A stretch of 48,700 nt of DNA from Bacteroidales bacterium (GCA_028690215.1 JAQVBQ010000011.1:1-48700), one strand, 5' to 3'; positions 37,133-45,133 are shown, counted from the stretch's first letter. Program-made: numbers and translations. Notes: generated from the letters alone by a model not told the origin.

Positions 37133-37954
37133 ATGCGAGTAATTATTCAAAACACTTACGAGGAGATTTCTCAATGGGCAGCAGCCTATATAGTAAAGAG
37201 GATAAACGAGTTTGCGCCTACAAAGGCAAAACCTTTTGTTCTTGGTCTTCCTACAGGGTCAACACCTAATGGTACATATAAAGAGTTAATAAGACTACAC
37301 AGAGAGGGACTCGTATCATTCAAGAATGTAGTTACCTTCAATATGGATGAATATATCGGTATTCCGCGCGAGCATCCACAATCATACTTCACATTCATGT
37401 GGGATCATTTTTTCCAGTATATCGATATTGAAAGAGAGAATGCCAACATACTTGATGGTAATGCCCCTGATATCGAAGCTGAATGTGAGAATTATGAGAA
37501 AAAGATGGCTTCATATGGTGGCATCAAACTCTTCATGGGTGGTATCGGTCCTGACGGTCATATAGCATTCAACGAGCCAGGTTCATCTCTGGTGTCCCGC
37601 ACTCGCGTCAAGAGTCTTACCACTGACACCATCATTGCAAACTCAAGATTCTTCAACAACGATATTCATCAGGTGCCTAAAACTGCCCTGACTGTTGGTG
37701 TCGGAACCATCATGGATGCTGAAGAGGTTATGATTCTGGTTAACGGTCATCACAAAGCAAGAGCATTGTATGAGGCTATTGAGGGATCAATCAACCATAT
37801 GTACACAGTGAGCGTACTGCAGATGCACAGAAAAGGCATCATCGTGTGTGATGACGCCTCAACTGTTGAACTTAAAGTAGGTACTGTAAACTACTTTAAG
37901 GATATTGAAAGAAATAACCTAGACCCTAAATCTCTTTTGAAGGGTCTTAAATAA
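37133..37954 (+). CDS. nagB: Glucosamine-6-phosphate deaminase
   Basis: 273 residues. It converts glucosamine 6-phosphate to fructose 6-phosphate and ammonia. Family motifs: [38 protein letters not shown] (catalytic Asp), and [20 protein letters not shown] with the ring-opening His. The length matches the short allosteric hexamer type. It is the last gene of the long plus-strand run; the convergent hydrolase-like gene begins its stop codon only 4 bases away. Confidence 0.96.
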   Translation: MRVIIQNTYEEISQWAAAYIVKRINEFAPTKAKPFVLGLPTGSTPNGTYKELIRLHREGLVSFKNVVTFNMDEYIGIPREHPQSYFTFMWDHFFQYIDIERENANILDGNAPDIEAECENYEKKMASYGGIKLFMGGIGPDGHIAFNEPGSSLVSRTRVKSLTTDTIIANSRFFNNDIHQVPKTALTVGVGTIMDAEEVMILVNGHHKARALYEAIEGSINHMYTVSVLQMHRKGIIVCDDASTVELKVGTVNYFKDIERNNLDPKSLLKGLK

Positions 37955-37958
37955 TATA

Positions 37959-39044
37959 CTAACTCAAAAATTCCGAAGCTTTTGAGAAGACCCTGTCAAA
38001 CCAGTAGCTCCTCTCTTCGGCATTGACCTTCGGCCCTGCTTCAGGGAAAGGTATTTCGTGAGAATAGTTAAATGGAAAATCAAGTTCCTCCAGGCATCGA
38101 AGTTGTTCGATACCCAGAGCGGACTTGATTCCGTTTGTAGGTATTACGGTGTCTTTCTTTAATGAGAGTGCCTGTATACGGTAAGCATTCTCATTGTAAA
38201 AATACTCTCTCTGTGTCCTGTTCAGGGACTTATCAATATGACAAATAAAGGCGTGCTCTATCGAATCACCCTTTAGTCTTTTCTCATTCTTAAAATAGAT
38301 AAAGTTTTCAGTGTAATATTTTAACATTACATCAAATGATGACTTATCCATAATCATCCTTGAATCGCCGTTCATTTCGTTGAAGACGGAACCTCCGCAA
38401 AACATGAAGAGTTTGCTGTTAGTGAAATAGTATTCAGGGTTTGCAAACAGAAGTACTTGTGAAAGAAGTGCGCCTATTGAGTATGCAAAAATATCAACCT
38501 TTGCATTTTTGTCAATCATTGGGTGTCTCCCCTTTCTTATCTGGTTCATTATCTGACATACATTGTAAACGCTTTCCCTGCCTGAAAGATAGAATCTGTA
38601 TGGGTCTGCAATTATCCTTTTGCTCAGTGCATAATTTAGGAAGGTCAGATGGCTGCTCTTTAGAGTTTCTCTGTCCTCATCGGCCAGAAAAGGCTGCATT
38701 GAACGCGGTGTCGCCCACTCCATCGGAGATCTGTTTATGTGAAATGCTATAGGGAAAAGAAGGACCGGTTTGCGTGTCTTCTCTGCAATATATTTTGCCC
38801 AGGGATAGTACTTATCCCAACTTCTCTCATTGAGACCATGGAATAGAAATATTAAAGAGTCAGCTTTTCCGCTTGCCGATCTTCTCATTCCTTCCGGCTC
38901 CACTATCTGATATTCGAAATCCTGATTCTCTTTTATCTCGTCATCAGGTTTCATATAAAAAGCAGGAGAGGCGGTTCTCTTCATATCTTCGACAATCTCC
39001 TCCTTACCGAAGATTTCTTGAAATAAAAATTTATGAAACTTCAT
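37959..39044 (-). CDS. Alpha/beta-hydrolase-like protein (DUF6051-type)
   Basis: 361 residues without a signal peptide. It resembles the uncharacterised Bacteroidota family DUF6051. Alpha/beta-hydrolase features: an oxyanion-hole-like SLIFLFHGLNERSWDKYYPW near residue 67, and a nucleophile-elbow-like DIFAYSIGALLSQVLLF near residue 187, where the pattern is A-Y-S-I-G instead of G-x-S-x-G. A late His is available in FNYSHEIPFPEAGP. Hydrolase activity is plausible but not shown, and the substrate is unknown. It is monocistronic and divergent from the LytTR gene. Confidence 0.7.
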   Translation of the reverse strand: MKFHKFLFQEIFGKEEIVEDMKRTASPAFYMKPDDEIKENQDFEYQIVEPEGMRRSASGKADSLIFLFHGLNERSWDKYYPWAKYIAEKTRKPVLLFPIAFHINRSPMEWATPRSMQPFLADEDRETLKSSHLTFLNYALSKRIIADPYRFYLSGRESVYNVCQIMNQIRKGRHPMIDKNAKVDIFAYSIGALLSQVLLFANPEYYFTNSKLFMFCGGSVFNEMNGDSRMIMDKSSFDVMLKYYTENFIYFKNEKRLKGDSIEHAFICHIDKSLNRTQREYFYNENAYRIQALSLKKDTVIPTNGIKSALGIEQLRCLEELDFPFNYSHEIPFPEAGPKVNAEERSYWFDRVFSKASEFLS

Positions 39045-39117
39045 AACTCTGATTTTTTATGCAAATGAAAGCTTATGCAGGGCAGATGTCAAAAAAATGG
39101 TGAATAGCAACCTGTTT

Positions 39118-39169
39118 TGGGACGAAATTCTCAAATATGGGACGAAAATATTATATGTGTTGCGAAATA
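39118..39169 (+). promoter_or_regulatory. Three 20-bp-phased direct repeats (TGnnnCGAAA) upstream of the LytTR gene
   Basis: TGGGACGAAATT starts at 39118, TGGGACGAAAAT at 39138 and the degenerate TGTTGCGAAATA at 39158. The spacing is exactly 20 bases, two helical turns, so all three lie on one face of the DNA. The -7 box begins at 39178, again 20 bases on. LytTR domains are known to bind short direct repeats, so autoregulation is likely. Confidence 0.7.
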
Positions 39170-39177
39170 ATTTTAAC

Positions 39178-39185
39178 TATTTTTG
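39178..39185 (+). promoter_or_regulatory. -7 promoter box for the LytTR gene
   Basis: TATTTTTG fits TAnnTTTG. It ends 11 bases before the ATG at 39197, giving a very short leader. No -33 TTG stands at the normal distance, consistent with an activator-dependent promoter. Confidence 0.55.
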
Positions 39186-39196
39186 TATAGAAGATT

Positions 39197-40036
39197 ATGA
39201 ACATCCCAAAATATATTAACGAAAAGAACAATATTGTGCGTCTGGTTTCACTGACAGCACTGTTTGCTTTGGTATTTATCAATATCTACAAGCCGTTCAG
39301 TTCTGAAAACTGGTACCAGATAAGTGACTTTATGTTCTTTGTCTACTCAAGTCTTATAATTCTGACCGGAGTACTGGTGGTGATTATCAGTAGGATAATA
39401 ATGTATTTCTACAGTAGAAAGCATGATATCTCGTACCGTTTATATGTTATATGGGTACTTCTCGAGATTCTGTTCATGTCTCTCTTTTATACAGTTTACA
39501 CCATTTGTGTAAGACACGGAGTGGATGTTATGGAGACATTCAAGAACTCTACAATCAACACATCACTTGTTCTGCTTTTACCATACGTGACTCTCTGGAT
39601 ATATATGGGATGGCGAGAGACCCAGAAGAAGCTGGAGAAAATTGAGAATGACGAGGAGCTCGACATGAATCCGCTTAAAAGTATCGCTTTCAAAGATGAG
39701 AAAGGAGTCCTGATGCTATCAATACAGATGCAGGATCTTCTTTACATTGAGTCTGACAATAATTATGTCGAGATTCACTATACCTCAAACGGAAAAAACA
39801 AGACATATCTTTTGAGAAATAGTCTCAAAAATATGGAGACCATGCTTTCGGACACCTCTGTGGGTCGATGTCACAGGTCATATCTTGTAAACTTCGGACG
39901 CGTTAAGGTTATGCGTCGGGAAAAGGATGGGCTCTATCTGGAGCTTGATGCTCAGGGTGTGATAGATATACCCGTCTCAAAGACCTTCCAGGAAAAGGTT
40001 GGAGAGAAATTTGTCACCCACTCTTTCAAGAACTAA
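39197..40036 (+). CDS. Membrane-anchored LytTR-domain transcription regulator (4TM-LytTR)
   Basis: 279 residues. Four hydrophobic segments (about 13-32, 43-67, 83-105, 123-140) are followed by a charged linker and a C-terminal LytTR DNA-binding domain (about 170-270). The domain shows LLYIESDNNYVEIHYTSNG, SVGRCHRSYLVNFGRV and the final DIPVSKTFQEKV. There is no receiver domain. The layout means DNA binding from a membrane-held protein that may sense a signal in or near the membrane. Phased repeats stand directly in front of its promoter. The GPx-like gene converges on it, 4 bases away. Confidence 0.9.
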   Translation: MNIPKYINEKNNIVRLVSLTALFALVFINIYKPFSSENWYQISDFMFFVYSSLIILTGVLVVIISRIIMYFYSRKHDISYRLYVIWVLLEILFMSLFYTVYTICVRHGVDVMETFKNSTINTSLVLLLPYVTLWIYMGWRETQKKLEKIENDEELDMNPLKSIAFKDEKGVLMLSIQMQDLLYIESDNNYVEIHYTSNGKNKTYLLRNSLKNMETMLSDTSVGRCHRSYLVNFGRVKVMRREKDGLYLELDAQGVIDIPVSKTFQEKVGEKFVTHSFKN

Positions 40037-40040
40037 TCCT

Positions 40041-40595
40041 CTACAACAAAGAAATAATCTCTTCTGAGAGAGGTTTTACCTTTGAACCGAAGTGTTCGAG
40101 AAGGTTACCATTTTCATCTATGAGGTACTTGTTGAAGTTCCAACTTGGCTCACTTTTGCACCAACCATTCTTTGAAGGCTGGGTAAGCCATTGATAAACT
40201 GCGTTTTTATTCTTCCCCTTTACAGATGATTTCTCCATCATCTGAAATGTCACTCCATAATTTATTTCACAGAATGATTGGATTTCTGAATTTGTTCCGG
40301 GATCCTGATTCAGGAAGTCATTGGAAGGGAATCCCAATACTACGAGTTGATTGCCATACTTTTTATGAAGCTCCTCCAAATCCTTGAACTGAGGTGTGAA
40401 ACCACATTTTGATGCGGTGTTTACTATCAAGACCTTTTTGCCCTTCAGCTGGCTGAAGTCAAATTTTTTACCCGATATTGTATTGAATGAGAGGGCATAA
40501 AAATCCTCTTTTGCAGGTGCCTTCTTCTCCTGTGCTCTCGATGTAAAACTACTGAACAGAGCCAGTATTGATATTAATAGTGCTGATTTTTTCAT
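40041..40595 (-). CDS. Glutathione-peroxidase-family thiol peroxidase, exported
   Basis: 184 residues with a signal peptide (cleavage near SRAQE, residue 21), so it acts in the periplasm. GPx motifs: VNTASKCGFTPQF with the peroxidatic Cys (not selenocysteine) near residue 62, VLGFPSNDF, and SWNFNKYLIDENG with the catalytic Trp and Asn. Bacterial members usually work as thioredoxin-dependent peroxidases. It is separated from the divergent TonB receptor gene by inverted-repeat element C. Confidence 0.93.
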   Translation of the reverse strand: MKKSALLISILALFSSFTSRAQEKKAPAKEDFYALSFNTISGKKFDFSQLKGKKVLIVNTASKCGFTPQFKDLEELHKKYGNQLVVLGFPSNDFLNQDPGTNSEIQSFCEINYGVTFQMMEKSSVKGKNKNAVYQWLTQPSKNGWCKSEPSWNFNKYLIDENGNLLEHFGSKVKPLSEEIISLL

Positions 40596-40636
40596 TGTAT
40601 TTTGTTTTGAATATAAACAGAGAAGAGAGATGAATG

Positions 40637-40765
40637 TTTAGTGGCACAGATTTTTGTAATACCATGACATATAACACATTGTTTTATTACAAGCGTACTA
40701 TTCAGATATTTAACACATTATACACACATGACTATTTGATGATTACAAAAATCTGTGCCACTAAA
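40637..40765. repeat. GTGGCAC inverted-repeat element C
   Basis: The arms match exactly over 24 bases: 40637-40660 (TTTAGTGGCACAGATTTTTG and TAAT) and 40742-40765. The spacer is 81 bases and holds two copies of TAACACATT. It occupies most of the gap between the divergent GPx-like and TonB receptor genes. The right arm ends 16 bases before the first possible receptor start (40782). The inner arm bases differ from elements A, B and D. Confidence 0.9.
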
Positions 40766-40781
40766 ATAAAAATCATAATAA

Positions 40782-43193
40782 ATGAGTATGCACAGGAGAG
40801 ATGATTGGGATATCTTTGCGGCCGTTATGAATTATCCTATAAGAGCCATTATTCTTACATTTCTGACATACGTCAGTTTTTTTAATACCGCTTTTGCACA
40901 AAAATCTCCTACTGACCAGCACTTTTTCCCTATACGGGCAGAGAGCGCAGCTGAGATTGCGAGTGATGATACCACCGGAAGGGCATCGAGACGGCAGGCA
41001 AGGGCTGAAGAGCGGAAAATAGTTATTAATCCGGCAATAATCACCGGCTACCTAAAAGGCGGAGCAGTAGATGAGCAGGTGGCATCGATAACCAGAGTAT
41101 TCATGCAGAGGCTAGAGACAGAGAGCGTCACTGCTCTCAAGGATCTCTCTGCAACTGTTCCCAATTTTTACATCCCGGATTACGGGTCAAAAATGACCTC
41201 TTCTGTCTATGTAAGGGGGCTGGGTGCCAGGATCGACAATCCTGTTGTGGGAATGTATGTTGACGGAGTCTCGTATCTTAATAAGAACAATTTCGATTTT
41301 GATTTTTTTGATATCCGTTCTGTCGATGTACTGAGGGGACCACAGAGCACTCTTTTCGGAAGAAACACAATTGGCGGGCTGGTAAACATAACTACAATCT
41401 CCCCTCTGGCTTATCAGGGTACCCGTGCTTCGATAGGATATGGCAACGGAAACACCTTTTCGGCACAGGCATCGCACTACAGGAGGATTAACGGAAGTTC
41501 CGGGATCTCTTTCAGTGGTTATTACAAAAGTTCGGATGGCTTTTATAAAAACGAGTTTTCTGGTGAGAATTCTGATTGGTACAAGGGGGCCGGATTACGA
41601 ATCCGGGGGCAGTGGGTAAAATCTGAAAACCTAAGCTTTGACAATAGTTTCAGTATATCCTGGGTCGATCAGGGAGGGTTTCCTTACGGTAAGGTTGACA
41701 CCTTGACCGGTAATATTCAGGATGTCAATTATAATGATATAAGCGGTTATTCACGGTTTACATTGAGTGAAGGGTTATCTTACAAACGTATGTTGGAGAG
41801 ATATGTGCTGACCGGCGTTACATCGTACCAGTATACCGATGATTGTATGGATATGGATCAGGACTTCACCCCCGACTCATATTTCACATTGAGGCAAAGC
41901 CAGAATGAACACGCTCTTTCGCAGGATGTTGTTATTAAACCTAAAGATGAGAATGGAAACTGGAGATGGCTTAGCGGTGCATCTGCATTCTTTAAGTACC
42001 AGAAGATGGATGCTCCGGTGACATTCAAGAGGGACGGAATTGAGAGGCTTATTCTGGCCGGGGCAAATAAGGGGCTTAGCAGTGTATTCCCGGGAGAGGA
42101 GATTTTAATTGAAGAGGAGAGCTTTGTAATAGGCAGTCTGTTTAAGACATCTACTTATGGTGCGGCAATATATCATCAGTCTTATCTCAAGAGAGGCAAG
42201 TGGCTGTTTGAGGCCGGGGCGAGGCTGGATTACGAAGGGTCGGGACTTGACTATAACAGCAACTCAGTCATCCATTATCTCTTTACGATGACTATGTCTC
42301 AATACAGAGAGATCAAATCAATCCTGAAAGGCAACGAACGGCTGAACTATTTTGAAATTCTGCCAAGATTGGCAGCTTCATACAACTCCGGGAATATGAG
42401 GCTCTCTGCCTCCGTTGCCCGAGGGTACAAAGCCGGAGGCTATAATACTCAACTCTTCTCGGATATTCTGCAAAATCAGATGAGGCTGGATATGATGAAC
42501 GACCTAGGTGTTCATTTTACAAACTCTGAATACTCATCATACAGCGTAGCCGATGTGATTACCTACAGACCGGAGTATTGCTGGAATATGGAGGCCGGAG
42601 TAAATTACAGCCCGGAAAATTTCAATCTTGAGCTCACACTGTTTGACATTCTCTGCAATGACCAGCAACTCACCGTCTTCCCTGCCGGAAGCAGTACCGG
42701 TAGGATGATGACAAACGCCGGAAAAACAAGGAGTTTTGGTGCTGAAGGGACTATTTCCTACAGAAAAGGAAATCTCCGTTTATCTGGTGAATACGGATAT
42801 ACAAATGCCCGTTTCATAAAATATGACAACGGCCATAATGACTATTCGGGAAAGTATGTGCCATATGTGCCACAACACACAGTATCCGCAGGATCTGACT
42901 ATACTATAATGGCCAAAAGGTCTTCCAGGATTTTTGACAAAGTGGTCTTACACCTCGATGTTAAAGGCTTCGGAAAGATCTACTGGAATGAGTCCAATAC
43001 TCTTCACCAGCCATTCTATGCTCTTCTGAACGGATCCGTATCAATACAGAAACAAAAGGTATCTATGGAAGTATGGGGAAAGAATATAACCTCTTCAAAA
43101 TACAATACATTCTATTTTCTCTCAATGGGCAACTCCTTTCTGCAAAAAGGGAAACCTGTTCAATTCGGGGTCTCACTGAAAACAAATTTTTAA
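40782..43193 (+). CDS. TonB-dependent outer membrane receptor
   Basis: 803 residues from this ATG. The signal peptide is MNYPIRAIILTFLTYVSFF, so the internal ATG at 40827 may be the true start (788 residues). After a basic stretch (RASRRQARAEERK) comes the plug: LKDLSATVPNFYIPDYGSK, SSVYVRGLGARIDNPVVGMY, VDVLRGPQSTLFGRNTIGGL. A 22-strand barrel follows, ending in FGVSLKTNF. It lacks the carboxypeptidase-D-like domain and SusD partner, so it belongs to the siderophore/metal/vitamin class rather than the glycan class. Substrate unknown. A small lipoprotein gene follows after 9 bases and a LuxR-type regulator converges behind it. Confidence 0.9.
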   Translation: MSMHRRDDWDIFAAVMNYPIRAIILTFLTYVSFFNTAFAQKSPTDQHFFPIRAESAAEIASDDTTGRASRRQARAEERKIVINPAIITGYLKGGAVDEQVASITRVFMQRLETESVTALKDLSATVPNFYIPDYGSKMTSSVYVRGLGARIDNPVVGMYVDGVSYLNKNNFDFDFFDIRSVDVLRGPQSTLFGRNTIGGLVNITTISPLAYQGTRASIGYGNGNTFSAQASHYRRINGSSGISFSGYYKSSDGFYKNEFSGENSDWYKGAGLRIRGQWVKSENLSFDNSFSISWVDQGGFPYGKVDTLTGNIQDVNYNDISGYSRFTLSEGLSYKRMLERYVLTGVTSYQYTDDCMDMDQDFTPDSYFTLRQSQNEHALSQDVVIKPKDENGNWRWLSGASAFFKYQKMDAPVTFKRDGIERLILAGANKGLSSVFPGEEILIEEESFVIGSLFKTSTYGAAIYHQSYLKRGKWLFEAGARLDYEGSGLDYNSNSVIHYLFTMTMSQYREIKSILKGNERLNYFEILPRLAASYNSGNMRLSASVARGYKAGGYNTQLFSDILQNQMRLDMMNDLGVHFTNSEYSSYSVADVITYRPEYCWNMEAGVNYSPENFNLELTLFDILCNDQQLTVFPAGSSTGRMMTNAGKTRSFGAEGTISYRKGNLRLSGEYGYTNARFIKYDNGHNDYSGKYVPYVPQHTVSAGSDYTIMAKRSSRIFDKVVLHLDVKGFGKIYWNESNTLHQPFYALLNGSVSIQKQKVSMEVWGKNITSSKYNTFYFLSMGNSFLQKGKPVQFGVSLKTNF

Positions 43194-43202
43194 ATATATA
43201 AT

Positions 43203-43679
43203 ATGAAGAATCTATTTTCTCTTAAAAACAAATCTCTATTTATTGCTCTGTTAATGACCACATTTTTTGTGGCTAGCTGCGAAAAGGAAGAAGAACCTCT
43301 GAAGTTAACAGAAGACGGTACCTATTCAGGACAACTTGCAGTCGACCAGCTGAACGGCACCAATTATACCAGCAGCAATGTTCAGGTAAAGGTTACACCT
43401 TCGGCAACTGCCGGTTATATCACAATAGATATGCTTCAGGTTTCCTTCTCCCCCAGAATGCCTGTCAAACTTGACATGAAGATTCAAAATGTAGTGTATA
43501 CAAGCACAAGCGAGAAGATTACCCTATCAGGCAACAATATAATACCAATTGCAATGGGTGGTGAGTTCCCTGCTTATACAATTACAAATCTTACCGGTGA
43601 GATTCAGAATGGGATACTCAGTCTATCTATGATGTGCGGAAGTTTTCCTCTCACATATACCGGGACACTTCTTCTATAA
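43203..43679 (+). CDS. Small lipoprotein, possibly calycin-like
   Basis: 158 residues with signal peptide and lipobox (FFVASCEKEEEP, Cys26). The mature part is all-beta in pattern (GTYSGQLAVDQLNG, NVQVKVTPSATAGYITIDML, TGEIQNGILSLSM). It resembles calycin-like domains of Bacteroidota lipoproteins, but the match is weak by eye. It lies 9 bases after the TonB receptor gene and is almost surely cotranscribed, so it is a likely surface or periplasmic partner in uptake. Its last 6 bases overlap the convergent LuxR-type gene. Confidence 0.75.
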   Translation: MKNLFSLKNKSLFIALLMTTFFVASCEKEEEPLKLTEDGTYSGQLAVDQLNGTNYTSSNVQVKVTPSATAGYITIDMLQVSFSPRMPVKLDMKIQNVVYTSTSEKITLSGNNIIPIAMGGEFPAYTITNLTGEIQNGILSLSMMCGSFPLTYTGTLLL

Positions 43680-44270
43680 TTTGTCAATATCGACATAACC
43701 ATGGGTTACGGCATAGATAGTGAGGCCTGATACAGATTTGATGGCAAGTTTCTCGGTTATATTCCTTCTATGAGTAATGACAGTCGTTACACTGATATTT
43801 AACCGATCCGCTATCTCCTTGTTGATAAACCCTTTTACAATAAGAGTAAGCACCTCGATCTCTCTTGCAGAGAGCAATCGGGGTGTTTCTGTTTGCACTG
43901 GGGCTTCCGGAGTGTGGTAGCCATGATGGTGTGCTCCCTGGTGAATACTTAGTATCGATTTGACAAGTTCCTCCTCCGGTTGTGAAAGGTCCAGTATCCT
44001 GAAACCCTTAGTGGCATTGTTTGCCTCATTGTGCGATGTAAACACGATTGTCTTTTTCTCTCTGGGGACAAAAAAGTTACTGTTGAGGAACAGGACTGAG
44101 GATGAGATAAAGTAATGGAAGCACTCTTCAGGATTGTCTTTGAGAAACTCATCAAAATTGCCATAGATGCACAGCTCTGCAAAAGGAACGACCTCACTTA
44201 ACAGAGACCTGAGCCCGATGCAAGTGGCAGTGTTTTCATCTATGATCGCTATTCGTAGTTTCCCGTGCAT
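43674..44270 (-). CDS. LuxR/NarL-type regulator with degenerate receiver domain and His-rich linker
   Basis: 198 residues. The N-terminal part has a receiver-like fold start (LRIAIIDENTATCIGLRSLL). At the place of the phospho-acceptor Asp it reads HYFISSSVLFLNS, without Asp, so normal phosphorylation is unlikely. A linker follows with a His cluster (SIHQGAHHHGYHTPE, about 107-121). The C-terminal HTH (about 133-198, LLSAREIEVLTLIVKGFINK and EIADRLNISVTTVITHRRN) is a standard LuxR/GerE domain. The His cluster suggests metal or heme sensing, which is an inference. It converges on the TonB receptor operon, its probable target. Confidence 0.85.
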   Translation of the reverse strand: MHGKLRIAIIDENTATCIGLRSLLSEVVPFAELCIYGNFDEFLKDNPEECFHYFISSSVLFLNSNFFVPREKKTIVFTSHNEANNATKGFRILDLSQPEEELVKSILSIHQGAHHHGYHTPEAPVQTETPRLLSAREIEVLTLIVKGFINKEIADRLNISVTTVITHRRNITEKLAIKSVSGLTIYAVTHGYVDIDKL

Positions 44271-44309
44271 ATTTTATTCTCAATAGATTGTAATAACAAG
44301 ATTCAAATC

Positions 44310-44317
44310 CAAAGATA
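44310..44317 (-). promoter_or_regulatory. -7 promoter box for the LuxR-type regulator
   Basis: On the minus strand this is TATCTTTG, matching TAnnTTTG, 39 bases upstream of the ATG. Element D begins 31 bases further upstream, so it covers the -33 and activator region. Confidence 0.55.
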
Positions 44318-44347
44318 AATGTATGGGTAATTCTTGTTTTGAGCAAA

Positions 44348-44466
44348 ATTTGTGGCACTGATTTTTGCATCTTGCTGATTTATTGGCACATGAGATTTTG
44401 GAAATAATAATTTCAATTTCTTAAAGCACAAAATATGTGGAAGATGCAAAAATCAGTGCCACAAAT
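44348..44466. repeat. GTGGCAC inverted-repeat element D
   Basis: The arms are exact inverted copies over 26 bases: 44348-44373 (ATTTGTGGCACTGATTTTTG then CATCTT) and 44441-44466. The spacer is 67 bases. It lies between the divergent LuxR-type gene and the 201-residue protein gene. The right arm ends 13 bases before the latter's ATG. An open frame that starts at 44435 inside the right arm is an artefact of the repeat. Confidence 0.9.
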
Positions 44467-44479
44467 ATTAATTTTGAGC

Positions 44480-45085
44480 ATGACAAATCAGGAGATTATA
44501 TCACTGCTGACTGCAGATTTTTACGAAAGGTTTGCTGAGCAGAGTGCGGGTATTATAACCGGCAGCGAGTCTATGGAGGCACTTTTTGAACTGCTACAAG
44601 ATACAGTCCTATATTCCTGTTTAAAAAAAAGAGGTACGGATATTGACTCCACAAACAATTACTTAATGTCAATCAGTAGGGAGGAGTTAAGAAAAACAGA
44701 GTTTAGAGCTGCGTATGTTATGGAATACATCTATTTCTCGGACATCAGACAATTTGAGCCATATTACGGTCGCTTTTTCAGGATTTTTCCACTTATTACA
44801 AATGAGAGCGTAAAGAGACACTTCACAAAAATCATGGCGCACATTCTCAGTGGTGATAAATATCATGCAACTGATGTTGATTGTGACGCAGTAGCAACCG
44901 CATGTGTGGATTGGATTATAAATAAAAAGGTAAAGGTTGCCGTCCAGATATGGGCAATCGAGTGTCTGTTCATTTTACAACATCGAGTAGTATGGGTAAA
45001 GGAGATTCTTGACGATATACTGCAGAACCTGAGTGTAAATCCCTCACCGGCAATGATTGTAAGACTCAGGAGATGGCGAGTTTGA
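44480..45085 (+). CDS. Helical-repeat (HEAT-like) protein of unknown function
   Basis: 201 residues from the ATG at 44480 (MTNQEIISLLTADFYERFAE). A longer frame from 44435 would translate the arm of an inverted repeat and is not supported. No signal peptide or membrane segment is seen. The sequence is all-alpha; EFRAAYVMEYIYFSDIRQFE and VKRHFTKIMAHILSG followed by WAIECLFILQHRVVWVKEIL look like consecutive HEAT-type helices. A basic tail ends the protein (RLRRWRV). No catalytic motif is visible. It is divergent from the LuxR-type regulator and ends at a terminator. Confidence 0.8.
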   Translation: MTNQEIISLLTADFYERFAEQSAGIITGSESMEALFELLQDTVLYSCLKKRGTDIDSTNNYLMSISREELRKTEFRAAYVMEYIYFSDIRQFEPYYGRFFRIFPLITNESVKRHFTKIMAHILSGDKYHATDVDCDAVATACVDWIINKKVKVAVQIWAIECLFILQHRVVWVKEILDDILQNLSVNPSPAMIVRLRRWRV

Positions 45086-45097
45086 ATTTCTGATAAC

Positions 45098-45133
45098 AAA
45101 AAAAGCAGCGACATTTCTGTTGCTGCTTTTTTT
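45098..45133. terminator. Rho-independent terminator after the helical-repeat gene
   Basis: A stem pairs AAAAAAGCAGCGACA with TGTTGCTGCTTTTTT (about 45099-45113 and 45118-45132, one G-U pair) around a short TTTC loop. A7 on the left and T7 on the right allow action on both strands. It marks the last native-looking feature before the AT-rich mobile segment. Confidence 0.9.

Noticed and set aside
40661-40741. Spacers of the inverted repeats as phase-variable promoters
   Set aside because: Inversion is possible given the perfect arms, but I found no full TAnnTTTG box in the spacers of elements B, C or D, and two elements lie between convergent genes. It is kept only as an alternative within the repeat finding.
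44435-44479. N-terminal extension of the helical-repeat protein starting at 44435
   Set aside because: The extension is a translation of the right arm of inverted-repeat element D. The ATG at 44480 gives a normal protein start.
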